Assembly (NCBI GenBank): GCA_013822245.1 | Contig: PNKE01000081.1 | Location: 1 to 64,000 of the forward strand | Origin: Candidatus Solibacter sp. | GTDB lineage: Bacteria > Acidobacteriota > Terriglobia > Bryobacterales > Bryobacteraceae | Length of the DNA stretch: 64,000 bases | Direction of reading: 5' to 3' | Part shown: piece by piece, positions 50,884 through 59,609 of the stretch | How positions within the stretch are numbered: position 1 is the stretch's first letter | Layout of the letters: every line of letters begins with the position of its first letter | The notes under the pieces: generated by a model | What the model was told of the DNA's origin: nothing | Databases searched by the model: none | What the model saw: only the letters and a program-made list of their open reading frames with translations | Made by a program: the position numbers and the translations under genes

Positions 50884-52725
50884 CTACTGGTTGAGCGATT
50901 CGCTCTTCACGCCGGTCCGGGTGACCGGCGGGGTCAGCGTGATCACGTTGACACCGCTGACCGTTGCCCAGCTGCCGGACCAGGTGCCGAGCGGCTGGTC
51001 GAGGATCAGAGCCACGTAGCCCTGCGCCCATTCCTTCACGCCAGGGTCGCTGATGAAGGCGTAGCCGTGGGCGTACTGGAAGTTGCAGCGGGCGATGACG
51101 TAGCCGATGAAGCCGGCGGCCGACTTAACGGTGCCAGCCGTGCCGCCGACGATGCCGCCGCCATTGGACAGGGTCCAGGAGACGGTCTTGCCGGGGGCGA
51201 CAACGGCGGTGGTGTCCATCGCCGGAGCGTTGAGCCCGTAGTAGTACAGGCTGCAAATGCCCTGCTGGTCGGGGGTGCCGTAGGGATCGTCGGTGGTGTT
51301 GGCGATCGCGAAGCCCGTGTCAAAGCCAGCAGCGTTCGCCGCGTACGGGAACAGGATGTTGGTCTGGCAGGGGTTGATCGTGAACGTCACAGCCGAGGTC
51401 GGATCGTTCTTAAAGCGCGGCACGCCAGCGGTCGTGGATGTCGCCTGAACGCCGACGGTCGAAACCGGCCCGTAGTTGCCGGTCACGGTGGCCGGGTTGT
51501 TCGGATCGGTCAGGCCGGGCAGCGGGTTGGACGAGTAGGTCACGGAGACGGTGAAGGTCAGCCTGCTGATCGCGCCAGGATTTGACGAGACCACTTCCCA
51601 GACCGCCATACCGGAGCCGATCGCGTTGGCCGAGGCCACCACGGTGGTGGTACCGGCGGTAACGCCGACGTAGCTGACGGTCCCGAGGTAGCCATTGGTG
51701 TCGTGGGTGGACACGATGTTGGCGATGTCGCCGTCACTGTTGGAGGCTCCGTTGCTCACATCCAACCTCACATTGGCCGGGATGTTGGAGAAGCGGGCAA
51801 TCAGGCGCGTACCCTGCGTTGCATGGCCGGCGCCGACGTGGATGTTATTGTTCGACCACATCGATTCGGTGTTGTAGATCACGCCGGGCACCCACTGCAT
51901 GTTGGGCGGCGTGGCGTTGTTGGGGTTATTGTTCCTGAAAGCGGTACCGAAATTCTCGGAGAAGTTCAGGCTCCAGGAATAGGTGTTGGGTTCGCACTGG
52001 TTGTAGTTGCCGCCGCCAGCGGTGAACGTCATGCCCTTCACGATGTAGCCAACGTTCAGGAAGTTGTTGTTCAGCGGCAGGGCGCCGGTGCCCGAGATGG
52101 TGATGTACATGATCACGCTGGAGGGAACCAGTGTGTTCTGGATGAAGGCCTGGGAAGCGTTGGCGCGAACGTTCGTGATGCGAAGAACGCGGTTGCCGCT
52201 GGTGCCAGGAGGATCCACGGGGACGCCAAGCCAGACAACCGAGTTATCGGTGGACCGGAGGGCCTGGAACACGTTGGTCTTGTCCGTGGAGCCGCCGATG
52301 TAGCTGCCGGTGCCGATGTTGTTCACAGCGTTACGGGTGCAGTTGCCGGGCGCCGGGCAGAGCGTCTGAACACGGTTGGTGTCCGACGGGGTGCCACTGA
52401 TGGCGTTCGGCTCATCGATGAGCAGCATGGCCTCGGAGGCGCCGGTCACCGGGGAGGTGAACAGACGCGACGTCAGCGTGGTGTTGGCGCTCAGGTAGAT
52501 CTGGATGTTAACGGTCGGGATCGCGACGCCGACCGCGGTGGGCTGGCCGCCCGTGCAGGTGATGACCACCTGGCCAACTTCTTCAGCCAAGCCTTCGGCG
52601 CGCAGCAGCGGCGGGGTGCCGGCAGTTGCGGTGCACGAAAGCGGATTAATCGTCTGCGCGCTGGCAAGCCCGGCGGTGAAGGCCAGGACAACCAGGAGCA
52701 GCGTCATTTTACGAAAATCAAGCAT
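50884..52725 (-). CDS. Secreted protein of unknown function
   Basis: The product is 613 residues from ATG 52725, with AGGAGAAGG just upstream; the longer reading to 52824 is rejected. Signal peptide residues 1-24 (LLLVVLAFTAGLASAQ). The mature protein is rich in Ser, Thr, Asn and Gly. It opens INPLSCTATAGTPPLLRAEGLAEEVGQVVITCTGG with two early cysteines. Late in the sequence NILFPYAANAAGFDTGFAIANTTDD and CSLYYYG suggest a beta-sandwich. No enzyme motif is visible. Proteins with this opening appear common in Solibacter relatives, but this is from memory. Confidence 0.75.
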   Translation of the reverse strand: MLDFRKMTLLLVVLAFTAGLASAQTINPLSCTATAGTPPLLRAEGLAEEVGQVVITCTGGQPTAVGVAIPTVNIQIYLSANTTLTSRLFTSPVTGASEAMLLIDEPNAISGTPSDTNRVQTLCPAPGNCTRNAVNNIGTGSYIGGSTDKTNVFQALRSTDNSVVWLGVPVDPPGTSGNRVLRITNVRANASQAFIQNTLVPSSVIMYITISGTGALPLNNNFLNVGYIVKGMTFTAGGGNYNQCEPNTYSWSLNFSENFGTAFRNNNPNNATPPNMQWVPGVIYNTESMWSNNNIHVGAGHATQGTRLIARFSNIPANVRLDVSNGASNSDGDIANIVSTHDTNGYLGTVSYVGVTAGTTTVVASANAIGSGMAVWEVVSSNPGAISRLTFTVSVTYSSNPLPGLTDPNNPATVTGNYGPVSTVGVQATSTTAGVPRFKNDPTSAVTFTINPCQTNILFPYAANAAGFDTGFAIANTTDDPYGTPDQQGICSLYYYGLNAPAMDTTAVVAPGKTVSWTLSNGGGIVGGTAGTVKSAAGFIGYVIARCNFQYAHGYAFISDPGVKEWAQGYVALILDQPLGTWSGSWATVSGVNVITLTPPVTRTGVKSESLNQ

Positions 52726-53260
52726 TTCCTTCTCCTTGTGAAGATGCGGATTCGAATTGATGAAGGGACTCGTGAACCTGAGCCTCAAGCAGAAGTGAGT
52801 GCGGAATCGCGGATGCGGCCGCAAGGCGGGTCTGGCAGGGCGAGAGTGCCTTGCGTCTTCCCGGCTGGTGGCTCTGGATGCTCCGGATTCTCATTTCGAT
52901 CTTTTGAGTTCGATCTCTATCTTCTCTGCGCCCGCGGGATTTGCGCCAGCCTGAAGGCCGTACCAGCCGGACTCATTCAGGACATTCTTATCACTATCGC
53001 CACCCCTCCGTCAAGCATTGTTTGCTTTCCGGTTGCTGGTCGCGAGGCGGGCACTAAACCCCTACTCTGCGTATTTAACCATGCGGCCCTTCTCGGAGTC
53101 AAGGATTCGCGTGTCCGTTTCCACGCCCGATCCCTGTCGGCCTGCCGCGCACATCGGCTACGGGCAAGCCCCGGAGCTATGGCGCAGCAGCCGCGCCTAC
53201 CGGCTCCTACTTATTAATATCGGCATGCCGGTGGCGGTTCTGTAGCCGAAAAGTGGGCGT
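52726..53260. other. 535-base intergenic region downstream of the T2SS operon
   Basis: No convincing gene is present: short plus-strand frames here lack ribosome sites and protein-like composition. On the minus strand, a promoter (see 52986-53014) would give a leader of about 250 bases before the 613-residue gene. Between it and the gspD stop are GC-rich hairpins, including GGCGC/GCGCC inside GGAGC/GCTCC near 53167-53201. A known riboswitch class was looked for and not found. Confidence 0.5.
52986..53014 (-). promoter_or_regulatory. Possible promoter for the 613-residue secreted protein
   Basis: TTGACG (53014-53009), a 17-base spacer and ATAAGA (52991-52986) on the minus strand, with a TG two bases before the -10. 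The leader would be about 250 bases. Confidence 0.4.
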
Positions 53261-55525
53261 CTATTCCTGCATGAGGCGCTGGAGGCGGCGCATTTTGGAT
53301 TTCAGTTCGTCGCTGGCCTCGGCGACATCGCTGGTGTCGTAGATGACGCGGGGGGTGATGAAGATGACGAGTTCGGTGCGCGAGAGGTTGGAGGATTTGC
53401 CGCCGAATGCGGCGCCTACGATGGGCAGGCGGTGGAGGAAGGGGACGCCTGAGGACGAGTCGCCGCGGGTTTCGCTGATGATGCCGCCGATGGCGATCAT
53501 GTCGCCGTCCTCGACGGTGACCTGGGTGGAGATGGTGCGCTGGCTGAACGAGGGCGACTGAATGGCGCCGGTGCCCGGGGCCTGTGGGGCGCTGACCTCC
53601 TGATTGACTTCGAGGGTGACGACGCCACTGGGGTTGACGCGCGGGGTGATGCTGAGGGTGACGCCGGTTTTACGGTTTGAGATGGTGTTGGCGAACAGCG
53701 AGGATCCGCTGGCCTGGACGCCGGTGACGGCCTGGGACTGGAGCACCGGGACCTCGATGCCGACGTTGATGGAGGCGGGCACGCTGTCGGTGGCGATGAT
53801 GGAGGGGGCGGAGATGACGCGGGTGCGGTCGCGGACCTCGCCGGTGCTGAGAGCGGCGAACAGGGCGCGGCTCTGGCCGATGAGGGCGCCGAAGGTGAGA
53901 TTGACGCCGGTGTTGGTCAACTGGCCGAGCAACTGGCGCGAACCGGCGGCGGTGGCGGCCTTGTCCCTGAGGTAGGCCGAGACGCCGTAGCTGAGGGCGC
54001 CGGAGAGGGAGACTTCGTAGATCTTGGTCTCGATGAGGACCTGGCGCGGAGGGACGTCGAGCTGGCGGAGGAGTTTGTGGATGCTGGCATACTCCTCGCC
54101 GGTGGCGAGGATGAGCAGCGAGTTATCCATCATGTTGGGGACGACGCGCGGCCCCATCATGCCCATGCCCATGCCGCCCATCATGGCGTTGGCGCCGAGG
54201 AACTGGCCGGTCATGTTGGCGCCCATGCCGGCGGACGCGGCGCCCATCTGAGCGGCGGCGCCGGTCTGGCCGGCCACGCCCGCGGCGCCTGGGCGCTGGC
54301 CGGGTCCGGTCATGCCGCCCGCCATGCCGGCGGGCGAGTATCCGCCGATGCCCATTGGGTTGCCCATCATGGCGCCCCCGCCCATGGGATTCATGCCGTA
54401 ACCGCCCATGCCCATGCCATAGCCGCCCATGCCCATGCCTCCCATGCCGCCCATCATGCCGCCCATGCCGCCCATCATGCCGCCCATGCCGCCCATGCCC
54501 CACATCTGTGAAAACAGGGACATGATGGACATGGAGAGCGTTTCGGCGCGGCCGTACTTGACGCGGTAGACATAGGTATCGGTCTTGCCGGAAGGGTTGT
54601 CGACGCGGACGTCGAGTTTCTTGATCCACTCCTCGACCTGGGCGAAGACGCCGGGGTTGGGGGCGACGGCGATGAGGACATTGATGCGGTCGACGGGGAC
54701 GAAACGGATGGACTGGAGATCCTTGCCCATGGAGATGGATTTGAGGAGTCCTTCGAGTTCGTTTGCGAGTTCGCTTGGCCGGCCGTTGGCAACGTCGAAG
54801 AGCTTGACGCGCTGTTTGGCCAGGACGTCGCTGTCGAAAAGGGAGACGAGTTCCATGGTGCGCTTCATGCTGCGGCGGCTGTCGAGGAGGAGCAGGAGGT
54901 TGGCGGGGGTATAGCTCCAGATGCGGCCTTCGGGTCCGAGGAACTCCTTGATCAGTTTGGAGAGTTCCTCGGCGTCGGCGTACTTGAGGAAGACGAGGTT
55001 GAGCATGGCGCGGTCGTCCTCGGGGATGGACTTTTCGTCGAGTTGGGGCTGGAGGGGCATGTTGGCCAGGTCGGCCAGCGGCACAATGCGGTGGACGCCG
55101 CCGGTCTGGACCATGGCGGCGCCGTTGATGCGCAGGATGGTGTCGAGCAGTTCGCGTGGGTTGATGTCCTTGATCTCGCCATAGGTGTTCAGGGTGACGC
55201 CGCCCTGGACCTTGGCGTCGAGGATGTAGTTAATCTTCAACTGGCGGGCGAGGGCGTCGATGACCTCGGCGAGGCTGACGTTCTGGAGGCTGAGTCCGCC
55301 GAATGTGGCGGCTGGGGGCAGTTGGGGGGCGGCGGCGGGCGCCTGGGCCGCCGGAGCAGTCTGTTGGGCTTCGGGCTTGGCGGGCTCGGCGGGTTGAACG
55401 CGCTGGCCGAAGCCTGGGGGCAGGGCCTGCTGGCGGGCAGATGCTCCTGGCGCGAGTGCGAGGACGAGGGTGAGGGCGATCCAGGCCTGCGCGGAAAGGG
55501 GACGGGAGGGTGAGGGGGTGGTCAT
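53261..55525 (-). CDS. gspD: Type II secretion secretin GspD
   Basis: The product is 754 residues. It has a signal peptide and a Pro/Ala-rich linker (residues 30-75). The N0 domain follows (FGGLSLQNVSLAEVIDALARQLKINYILDAKVQG), then N1/N2-type modules (LNLVFLKYADAEELSKLIKEFLG; DLQSIRFVPVDRINVLIAVAP). A Met/Gly-rich insertion occupies residues 341-397. The secretin core covers about 470-740 (VLIETKIYEVSLSGALSYGVSAYLRD; VEDGDMIAIGGIISET; PFLHRLPIVGAAFGG; ELVIFITPRVI). It forms the outer-membrane channel. It is last in the operon, 15 bases after the small TPFG protein gene. Confidence 0.93.
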   Translation of the reverse strand: MTTPSPSRPLSAQAWIALTLVLALAPGASARQQALPPGFGQRVQPAEPAKPEAQQTAPAAQAPAAAPQLPPAATFGGLSLQNVSLAEVIDALARQLKINYILDAKVQGGVTLNTYGEIKDINPRELLDTILRINGAAMVQTGGVHRIVPLADLANMPLQPQLDEKSIPEDDRAMLNLVFLKYADAEELSKLIKEFLGPEGRIWSYTPANLLLLLDSRRSMKRTMELVSLFDSDVLAKQRVKLFDVANGRPSELANELEGLLKSISMGKDLQSIRFVPVDRINVLIAVAPNPGVFAQVEEWIKKLDVRVDNPSGKTDTYVYRVKYGRAETLSMSIMSLFSQMWGMGGMGGMMGGMGGMMGGMGGMGMGGYGMGMGGYGMNPMGGGAMMGNPMGIGGYSPAGMAGGMTGPGQRPGAAGVAGQTGAAAQMGAASAGMGANMTGQFLGANAMMGGMGMGMMGPRVVPNMMDNSLLILATGEEYASIHKLLRQLDVPPRQVLIETKIYEVSLSGALSYGVSAYLRDKAATAAGSRQLLGQLTNTGVNLTFGALIGQSRALFAALSTGEVRDRTRVISAPSIIATDSVPASINVGIEVPVLQSQAVTGVQASGSSLFANTISNRKTGVTLSITPRVNPSGVVTLEVNQEVSAPQAPGTGAIQSPSFSQRTISTQVTVEDGDMIAIGGIISETRGDSSSGVPFLHRLPIVGAAFGGKSSNLSRTELVIFITPRVIYDTSDVAEASDELKSKMRRLQRLMQE
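54335..54505 (-). repeat. Met/Gly codon repeat inside gspD
   Basis: Residues 341-397 of GspD consist mostly of MGG, MGM and GGYGM units, seen on the plus strand as tandem GCCCAT/GCCGCCCAT. The second half is less regular, and a further Met-rich patch follows near 54130-54200. Reading frame is preserved throughout. Confidence 0.85.
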
Positions 55526-55540
55526 GTCGCTGCGATCCTG

Positions 55541-55954
55541 TTACTTCCGGGCGGCGGGGGCGGCGCTGTCGAAGGCCGACAGGGCGGCCAGTTCGCCGGC
55601 GCTCAACTCGGCCCGTTTTCTGGTCCACTTGCTCTTGCCGAAGGGCGTGTCGCGCTCGAAGGTGACGACGCCGTCCTTGACCGAGGAGACGCGGATTGCG
55701 GGCGCGGCGGCCTTGTCGCCGGAGCGGGCCTGTTCAGCGGCTCCGGGCGTGGCCTTCTCCTCCATGCGGTTGAAGCCGAACGGGGTTTGCACATAGAGCC
55801 AGGTCTTGCCGCTGGAGTCAGTGTGGCGCCAGGTGTTGTCGCCGGCCGGGACGGCGGCGGCGGGAATGCCGGCCGGGGGCTTGGGGGCGGGCTTCGGCGG
55901 CTCGGAGGCCGCCAGAGCGAAGGTCATGCACAACGTGATCAATAAGTGTTTCAT
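55541..55954 (-). CDS. Small periplasmic protein with TPFG motifs, T2SS operon
   Basis: The product is 137 residues from ATG 55954, immediately after the previous stop. The first 16 residues are a signal peptide (LLITLCMTFALAASE). A Pro/Ala-rich stretch follows, then WRHTDSSGKTWLYVQTPFGFNRMEEK and VVTFERDTPFGKSKWTRKR, two copies of a TPFG motif. The same motif ends the protein encoded just upstream. No family is recognised. Position between the GspC-like gene and gspD suggests a T2SS accessory, possibly binding the secretin. Confidence 0.7.
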   Translation of the reverse strand: MKHLLITLCMTFALAASEPPKPAPKPPAGIPAAAVPAGDNTWRHTDSSGKTWLYVQTPFGFNRMEEKATPGAAEQARSGDKAAAPAIRVSSVKDGVVTFERDTPFGKSKWTRKRAELSAGELAALSAFDSAAPAARK

Positions 55955-55955
55955 T

Positions 55956-56687
55956 TCAGCGAACCTTTTCCCAGTAGCAGGACTTGCCGAACGGCGTGGC
56001 GGCGAGGACCTTTCTGAATCCATTCACGACGGCGCCCTCGGGGCTGGTGTCGCCGGCCTGGCACATGCGGCGGTCGGAGCCGGCCGACTCGCCCGGGCCG
56101 GAGATCTGCTGCGAGCCGATAGAGGTGGCCGAGGTTGCGGGTTTTGGAGGTTGCGGGCCGCTGGAGGGGGTAGTGGCGGACCGTGGGGGCTGTGGCGTGA
56201 CCGGTTGAGTGTCCTTCAACTGGGCATAGGAGGCAGGCACGCGCTTGCCGTCCCACTCGAAGACGAGGCCGGTGGGCTCGATGGCGAGGAGTTTGAAGTC
56301 GCCGATCTGCTGTCCGGCGCGGTAGCTGCGCTGTCCGGCGCCGCGCGAGCCGGCGAGAACCACCTTGGGGCCGTCGCCAAGGTTGATCATGCCGTAGTAA
56401 AGCGGCAGGGCAGGCATGGGCTTGGGGGCTTCGACCTCGACGATGACGGTAGGGTTGCGGTCGCGGCTGAACATGAGTTGCTGGGCGACTTCGAGGTAGC
56501 TCATGGCCATGACCTGTTTGGGTGGCTCGGGAATGAGGACCACGGGAGGATCGCCGGCGGCGGCGGGCCGGGCGAAGAACTGCGCCGAGGCGCGTTCCTG
56601 CTCCAGCCAGACGACGCGCATGCGCCAGCAGGCGGCCCCGATGAGGACGACGAGGAGGAGGTTCAATGCCAGCAGGCGGCGGGTCAT
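55956..56687 (-). CDS. GspC/PilP-like inner-membrane protein
   Basis: The product is 243 residues. One transmembrane helix (residues 5-22, LLALNLLLVVLIGAACW), then a periplasmic region. The HR-like domain is LYYGMINLGDGPKVVLAGSRGAGQRSYRAGQQIGDFKLLAIEPTGLVFEWDGKRV (about residues 90-150), the part of GspC/PilP that binds the secretin N0 domain. A Pro/Ser-rich tail follows, and the protein ends in ATPFGKSCYWEKVR. It overlaps the GspM gene by 4 bases. Confidence 0.7.
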   Translation of the reverse strand: MTRRLLALNLLLVVLIGAACWRMRVVWLEQERASAQFFARPAAAGDPPVVLIPEPPKQVMAMSYLEVAQQLMFSRDRNPTVIVEVEAPKPMPALPLYYGMINLGDGPKVVLAGSRGAGQRSYRAGQQIGDFKLLAIEPTGLVFEWDGKRVPASYAQLKDTQPVTPQPPRSATTPSSGPQPPKPATSATSIGSQQISGPGESAGSDRRMCQAGDTSPEGAVVNGFRKVLAATPFGKSCYWEKVR

Positions 56688-57268
56688 CGCTCGTCCTCCA
56701 TCTTCGGAAGGAGCTTGCCGGGCACCAGCGCCGAGATGATGACGCGGGCGGGCACGGTCTTCTGTTTGGGATTCGCCGTTTCAAATGAGACCGCGACGGT
56801 GCCGAGCGCCTCGGGTTGGCTGCCGAGGTCGGAGAGCAGGTTCAGAGTTTGTTCGATGCCGCAGTCGAGGGCGACCTGGACGCTGACTTCGCCGTATTCG
56901 GCGTTGATGCGCCGCGGTTGGCGCAGTTCACTGGCCCTGAGGTCGACGGGCGGGGTTTGCGCCTTGAGCACGCGGCGCACGATTTGCAGGATCTGGGCCT
57001 GGGCCTGGGCCGCGGTTTCGGCCTGGATGACGCCCTTCTCCCTGCCGGCCAGTGCCGCGGCGACCTGCTTCATGACCTTTTCGCGGGGATCGAGAGAACG
57101 TTCGATCTGGCGAAGCCGCTGCACGCGGCGTTCGAGTTGGGGGATGCTGGCCGCTTCGACGATGGCGCCGGCTCCGTCCTCGGGCCAGAAACGGTAGGCG
57201 AGGAACAGTGCCGCGGCTGCGAGAAGCAGCGTGAGGGCGCGGCGGTCGCGTTCGGTGAGGCCGTTCAT
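56684..57268 (-). CDS. Type II secretion protein GspM/PilO-like
   Basis: The product is 194 residues. A short cytoplasmic N-terminus (MNGLTERDRRALTLL), one transmembrane helix (about residues 11-27), a coiled-coil segment (LERRVQRLRQIERSL) and a ferredoxin-like C-terminal half (VSVQVALDCGIEQTLNLLSDLGSQPEALGTVAVSFETA). This is the GspM/PilO layout. It pairs with GspL on the inner-membrane platform. It overlaps gspL by 4 bases. Confidence 0.8.
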   Translation of the reverse strand: MNGLTERDRRALTLLLAAAALFLAYRFWPEDGAGAIVEAASIPQLERRVQRLRQIERSLDPREKVMKQVAAALAGREKGVIQAETAAQAQAQILQIVRRVLKAQTPPVDLRASELRQPRRINAEYGEVSVQVALDCGIEQTLNLLSDLGSQPEALGTVAVSFETANPKQKTVPARVIISALVPGKLLPKMEDER

Positions 57269-58611
57269 CGCGCTGCCTCCCTCTTGGTGCGCAGGCGGAA
57301 TGACTCGCCCGACTGGCCGCGGTTGAGCGGCATGGTGAACTCGGTGTCGTGGAACAGGGGGGATTCGTCGAACTTCTTGAGCAGCGACTCGGCCTGATCG
57401 GCCTCACCGGCCACCGACACGGTTGCACCATCGATGACCAGTTGCTGCACAAAAGCCGGGGGCGGCAGCAGGCGGTTGACTTCCTTGAGCGCGTCGAGAT
57501 CGGCCTGGGAGCGTTTGCGGAAACTGTCGATGAGATGGATTCTCTGGGCCATCCCGGCCGTTTGGCGGTCGGCGGCGTCGAGGCGTTTTGCCGCCGGTTC
57601 GAGCCTGGTGATTTCGGCCTGGAGCCGCTCCATATGGCGGCGTTCGAGAATGCGGCCCTCGACGGCCATGCCGATGAGCGCGGCGGCCAGGAGCACGCAG
57701 AGCGCCAGGGTTGGGACGTAGAGGGCCTTGGAGGTGCCGCGGCGCAAGGCGGCGGGCAGCAGGTTGAGAGGTTCGCCGAGGTGGAGCGATGCGGCGGCGA
57801 GGGCCGCGGCATACGCCGGGGCGCGCAGTGACCGGGCCTGGCCGGAGAGGTCGGCCTGCGCGGGGGCGGTTCCGGTGACCGGCAGCAGATGGAAGAGGTC
57901 GACGACCTCCTCGGGGAGATCGATGCGCATCTCGGCCGCGCTGAGCGCGATGGCGCGGTCAGCGGCAGTGTCGAACTTAGCCGAGAACAGCGGCTTGGCC
58001 TCGCTTTCACCATAGACTTCGACCGCCGAGGTCAGCCCGGCGGCCAGGCCTGGCAGGGCGAGGCGAGGCAGGCCGGGCGAAGCCGTATAGATTCGGGATG
58101 CCCGGTACACGGCGCCGGCGAGGAGGGTGAAGCCGGCAAGTTTGACGCCGGCCTCGGTGAACATGGCCGTGTAGGAGTCAATTGTCTCCTGGCGCGCCAG
58201 GGCGACGGCGCAGAAGGGCGAGCCGGCGAGGCGCTGGAAATCAATGGCGAAGCCCTCGTCGTCGCCCCAGGGGTGCAGCGTATCGGCTTGCAGGCGAATG
58301 GCGGCGGCGGCGTCCTCATCGGTCAAGCCGGGCAGCGGCACCAACCGCAGCAGCACCTCTTCGCGGGGCAGCAGTGCGACGGTCGCCAGGGGCAAGGCCT
58401 CATGGGCGGCGAGGAACTTCTGCAATTCGCCGCCCCAGTCGGCCGCGGGGCGTTCACGAAAGGACTGGATGACGGTTTCGGCAATCAGCGAGACCCCGGC
58501 GGGGCGGACACGGACGACGACGGCGCGCATGTCGCGGGCGCCGAGTTCGAGGCCTGTTCCGGAACCGAAACAGATGGCCCGCCGCAGCAGGGGATGACTT
58601 AGCGCGGCCAT
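57265..58611 (-). CDS. gspL: Type II secretion protein GspL (PilM-PilN-like)
   Basis: The product is 448 residues. Residues 1-280 form the actin-like cytoplasmic domain (LELGARDMRAVVVRVRPAG; PLPGLTDEDAAAAIRLQADTLHPW). A transmembrane helix lies near 295-318 (ALYVPTLALCVLLAAALIG), followed by a coiled coil and a PilN-like ferredoxin domain (LKEVNRLLPPPAFVQQLVIDGATVSVAGEADQAESLLKKF). GspL links the GspE ATPase to GspM. Its start overlaps the GspK gene by 13 bases. Confidence 0.85.
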   Translation of the reverse strand: MAALSHPLLRRAICFGSGTGLELGARDMRAVVVRVRPAGVSLIAETVIQSFRERPAADWGGELQKFLAAHEALPLATVALLPREEVLLRLVPLPGLTDEDAAAAIRLQADTLHPWGDDEGFAIDFQRLAGSPFCAVALARQETIDSYTAMFTEAGVKLAGFTLLAGAVYRASRIYTASPGLPRLALPGLAAGLTSAVEVYGESEAKPLFSAKFDTAADRAIALSAAEMRIDLPEEVVDLFHLLPVTGTAPAQADLSGQARSLRAPAYAAALAAASLHLGEPLNLLPAALRRGTSKALYVPTLALCVLLAAALIGMAVEGRILERRHMERLQAEITRLEPAAKRLDAADRQTAGMAQRIHLIDSFRKRSQADLDALKEVNRLLPPPAFVQQLVIDGATVSVAGEADQAESLLKKFDESPLFHDTEFTMPLNRGQSGESFRLRTKREAAR

Positions 58612-59609
58612 ACGTCGAACAGCATCCTTTCAGCTACCGCGTCGTCGTTGCGCCTCAAGATCGAAAAGCCCTCCTCGTAGATCTTCTGGTTGACGATCAC
58701 GGTCATGGTGGCGCCGCGGCGGGTTTCCGCCAGCGAGCCGTCCTGCAGGCGGGCGCGGGCGGTGGCGCGCAGCGTGTAGATGGAATCGCCGCCAATCCGG
58801 AAACGGCCGAAGCTCGCACCGAACGCCGTGCCGAGCAGGCCCAGTTGCGGCTCGCGGATGGGACCCATGCGGCGCAGCGAAAGCGTCATCTGGACCGCGG
58901 CGGCGGGGGCGCCGGCGGCGAGCATGGTTTCGGGTTCGACGGTGTTCAGATCCAGCGCTCCGCCGGAACTATAGACCGAGAGGCAGTCCTTGAGGCCGGC
59001 GCGCGGGACGAGCGTGCCGTCGGGCATGCGCTGGTAGCTGCCGTGGAAGAGCTCGGGTGTGATTCCGCGTACCGACAAAAGGTCCTCGATCTGTTCAATT
59101 GACGCATGGGGTGCGCGGAAAGACGGAAGCATGGCCAGATAAAACCGGTCGAACTCGGTTGAGGTGCCGGCGGAGCCGCGCCAGTCGAGGATGCCGGCGG
59201 TGACGGTCTGGGCCATCATCGGCGGCAGGCCCATGGCGAGAAGGAGGCGGTTCAAATCCCCGGGCTCGGCGGTGTTGACGTTGAGCCTGGAGGATTCCGG
59301 AATCATCTCGACCGCGGCGTCGCCCTCGGGGAATTGCATCAGCAGCAGCGGAATCCCTGGGCGCCAGTATTGGACCATGCCGTTGGGCATTTCCTGGCCC
59401 GGGCCGTAGAGCATGTAGTTCAGGGCGCGGTCCAGGGCGCCGGCGGCGAGGTAGCGGGCTTTGAGCCCTTCGACCGCATTGCCCGCGCGGCCGACCTCCC
59501 CGCGGACCATGGCGGCGACCGAGAATGCTATCGCAGCCAGGCCGACCGAGAGCCAGAGCACGGCGAGCAGCGCACCGCCCGTTTGCCGCTCAGGCCGGCT
59601 AGTAGGCAT
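58599..59609 (-). CDS. gspK: Type II secretion minor pseudopilin GspK
   Basis: The product is 336 residues from ATG 59609, with GGAGAT about 5 bases before it; the longer reading to 59756 is rejected. The N-terminus GGALLAVLWLSVGLAAIAFSVAAMVRGE is a prepilin-like helix. ESSRLNVNTAEPGDLNRLLLAMGLPP is a helix-hairpin-helix-type GspK motif, followed by DWRGSAGTSTEFDRFY and IEDLLSVRGITPELF. GspK caps the pseudopilus with GspI and GspJ. Confidence 0.9.
   Translation of the reverse strand: MPTSRPERQTGGALLAVLWLSVGLAAIAFSVAAMVRGEVGRAGNAVEGLKARYLAAGALDRALNYMLYGPGQEMPNGMVQYWRPGIPLLLMQFPEGDAAVEMIPESSRLNVNTAEPGDLNRLLLAMGLPPMMAQTVTAGILDWRGSAGTSTEFDRFYLAMLPSFRAPHASIEQIEDLLSVRGITPELFHGSYQRMPDGTLVPRAGLKDCLSVYSSGGALDLNTVEPETMLAAGAPAAAVQMTLSLRRMGPIREPQLGLLGTAFGASFGRFRIGGDSIYTLRATARARLQDGSLAETRRGATMTVIVNQKIYEEGFSILRRNDDAVAERMLFDVWPR

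Noticed and set aside
52726-53260. c-di-GMP (GEMM) or cobalamin riboswitch in the gap before the secreted protein
   Set aside because: Fragments such as GGGAAGACGCAAGG resemble conserved parts, but the required paired helices and core motifs in order were not found.
54123-54512. Short tandem repeats resembling a CRISPR or satellite array
   Set aside because: They are in-frame Met/Gly codons inside gspD, with no spacers or constant-length repeats.
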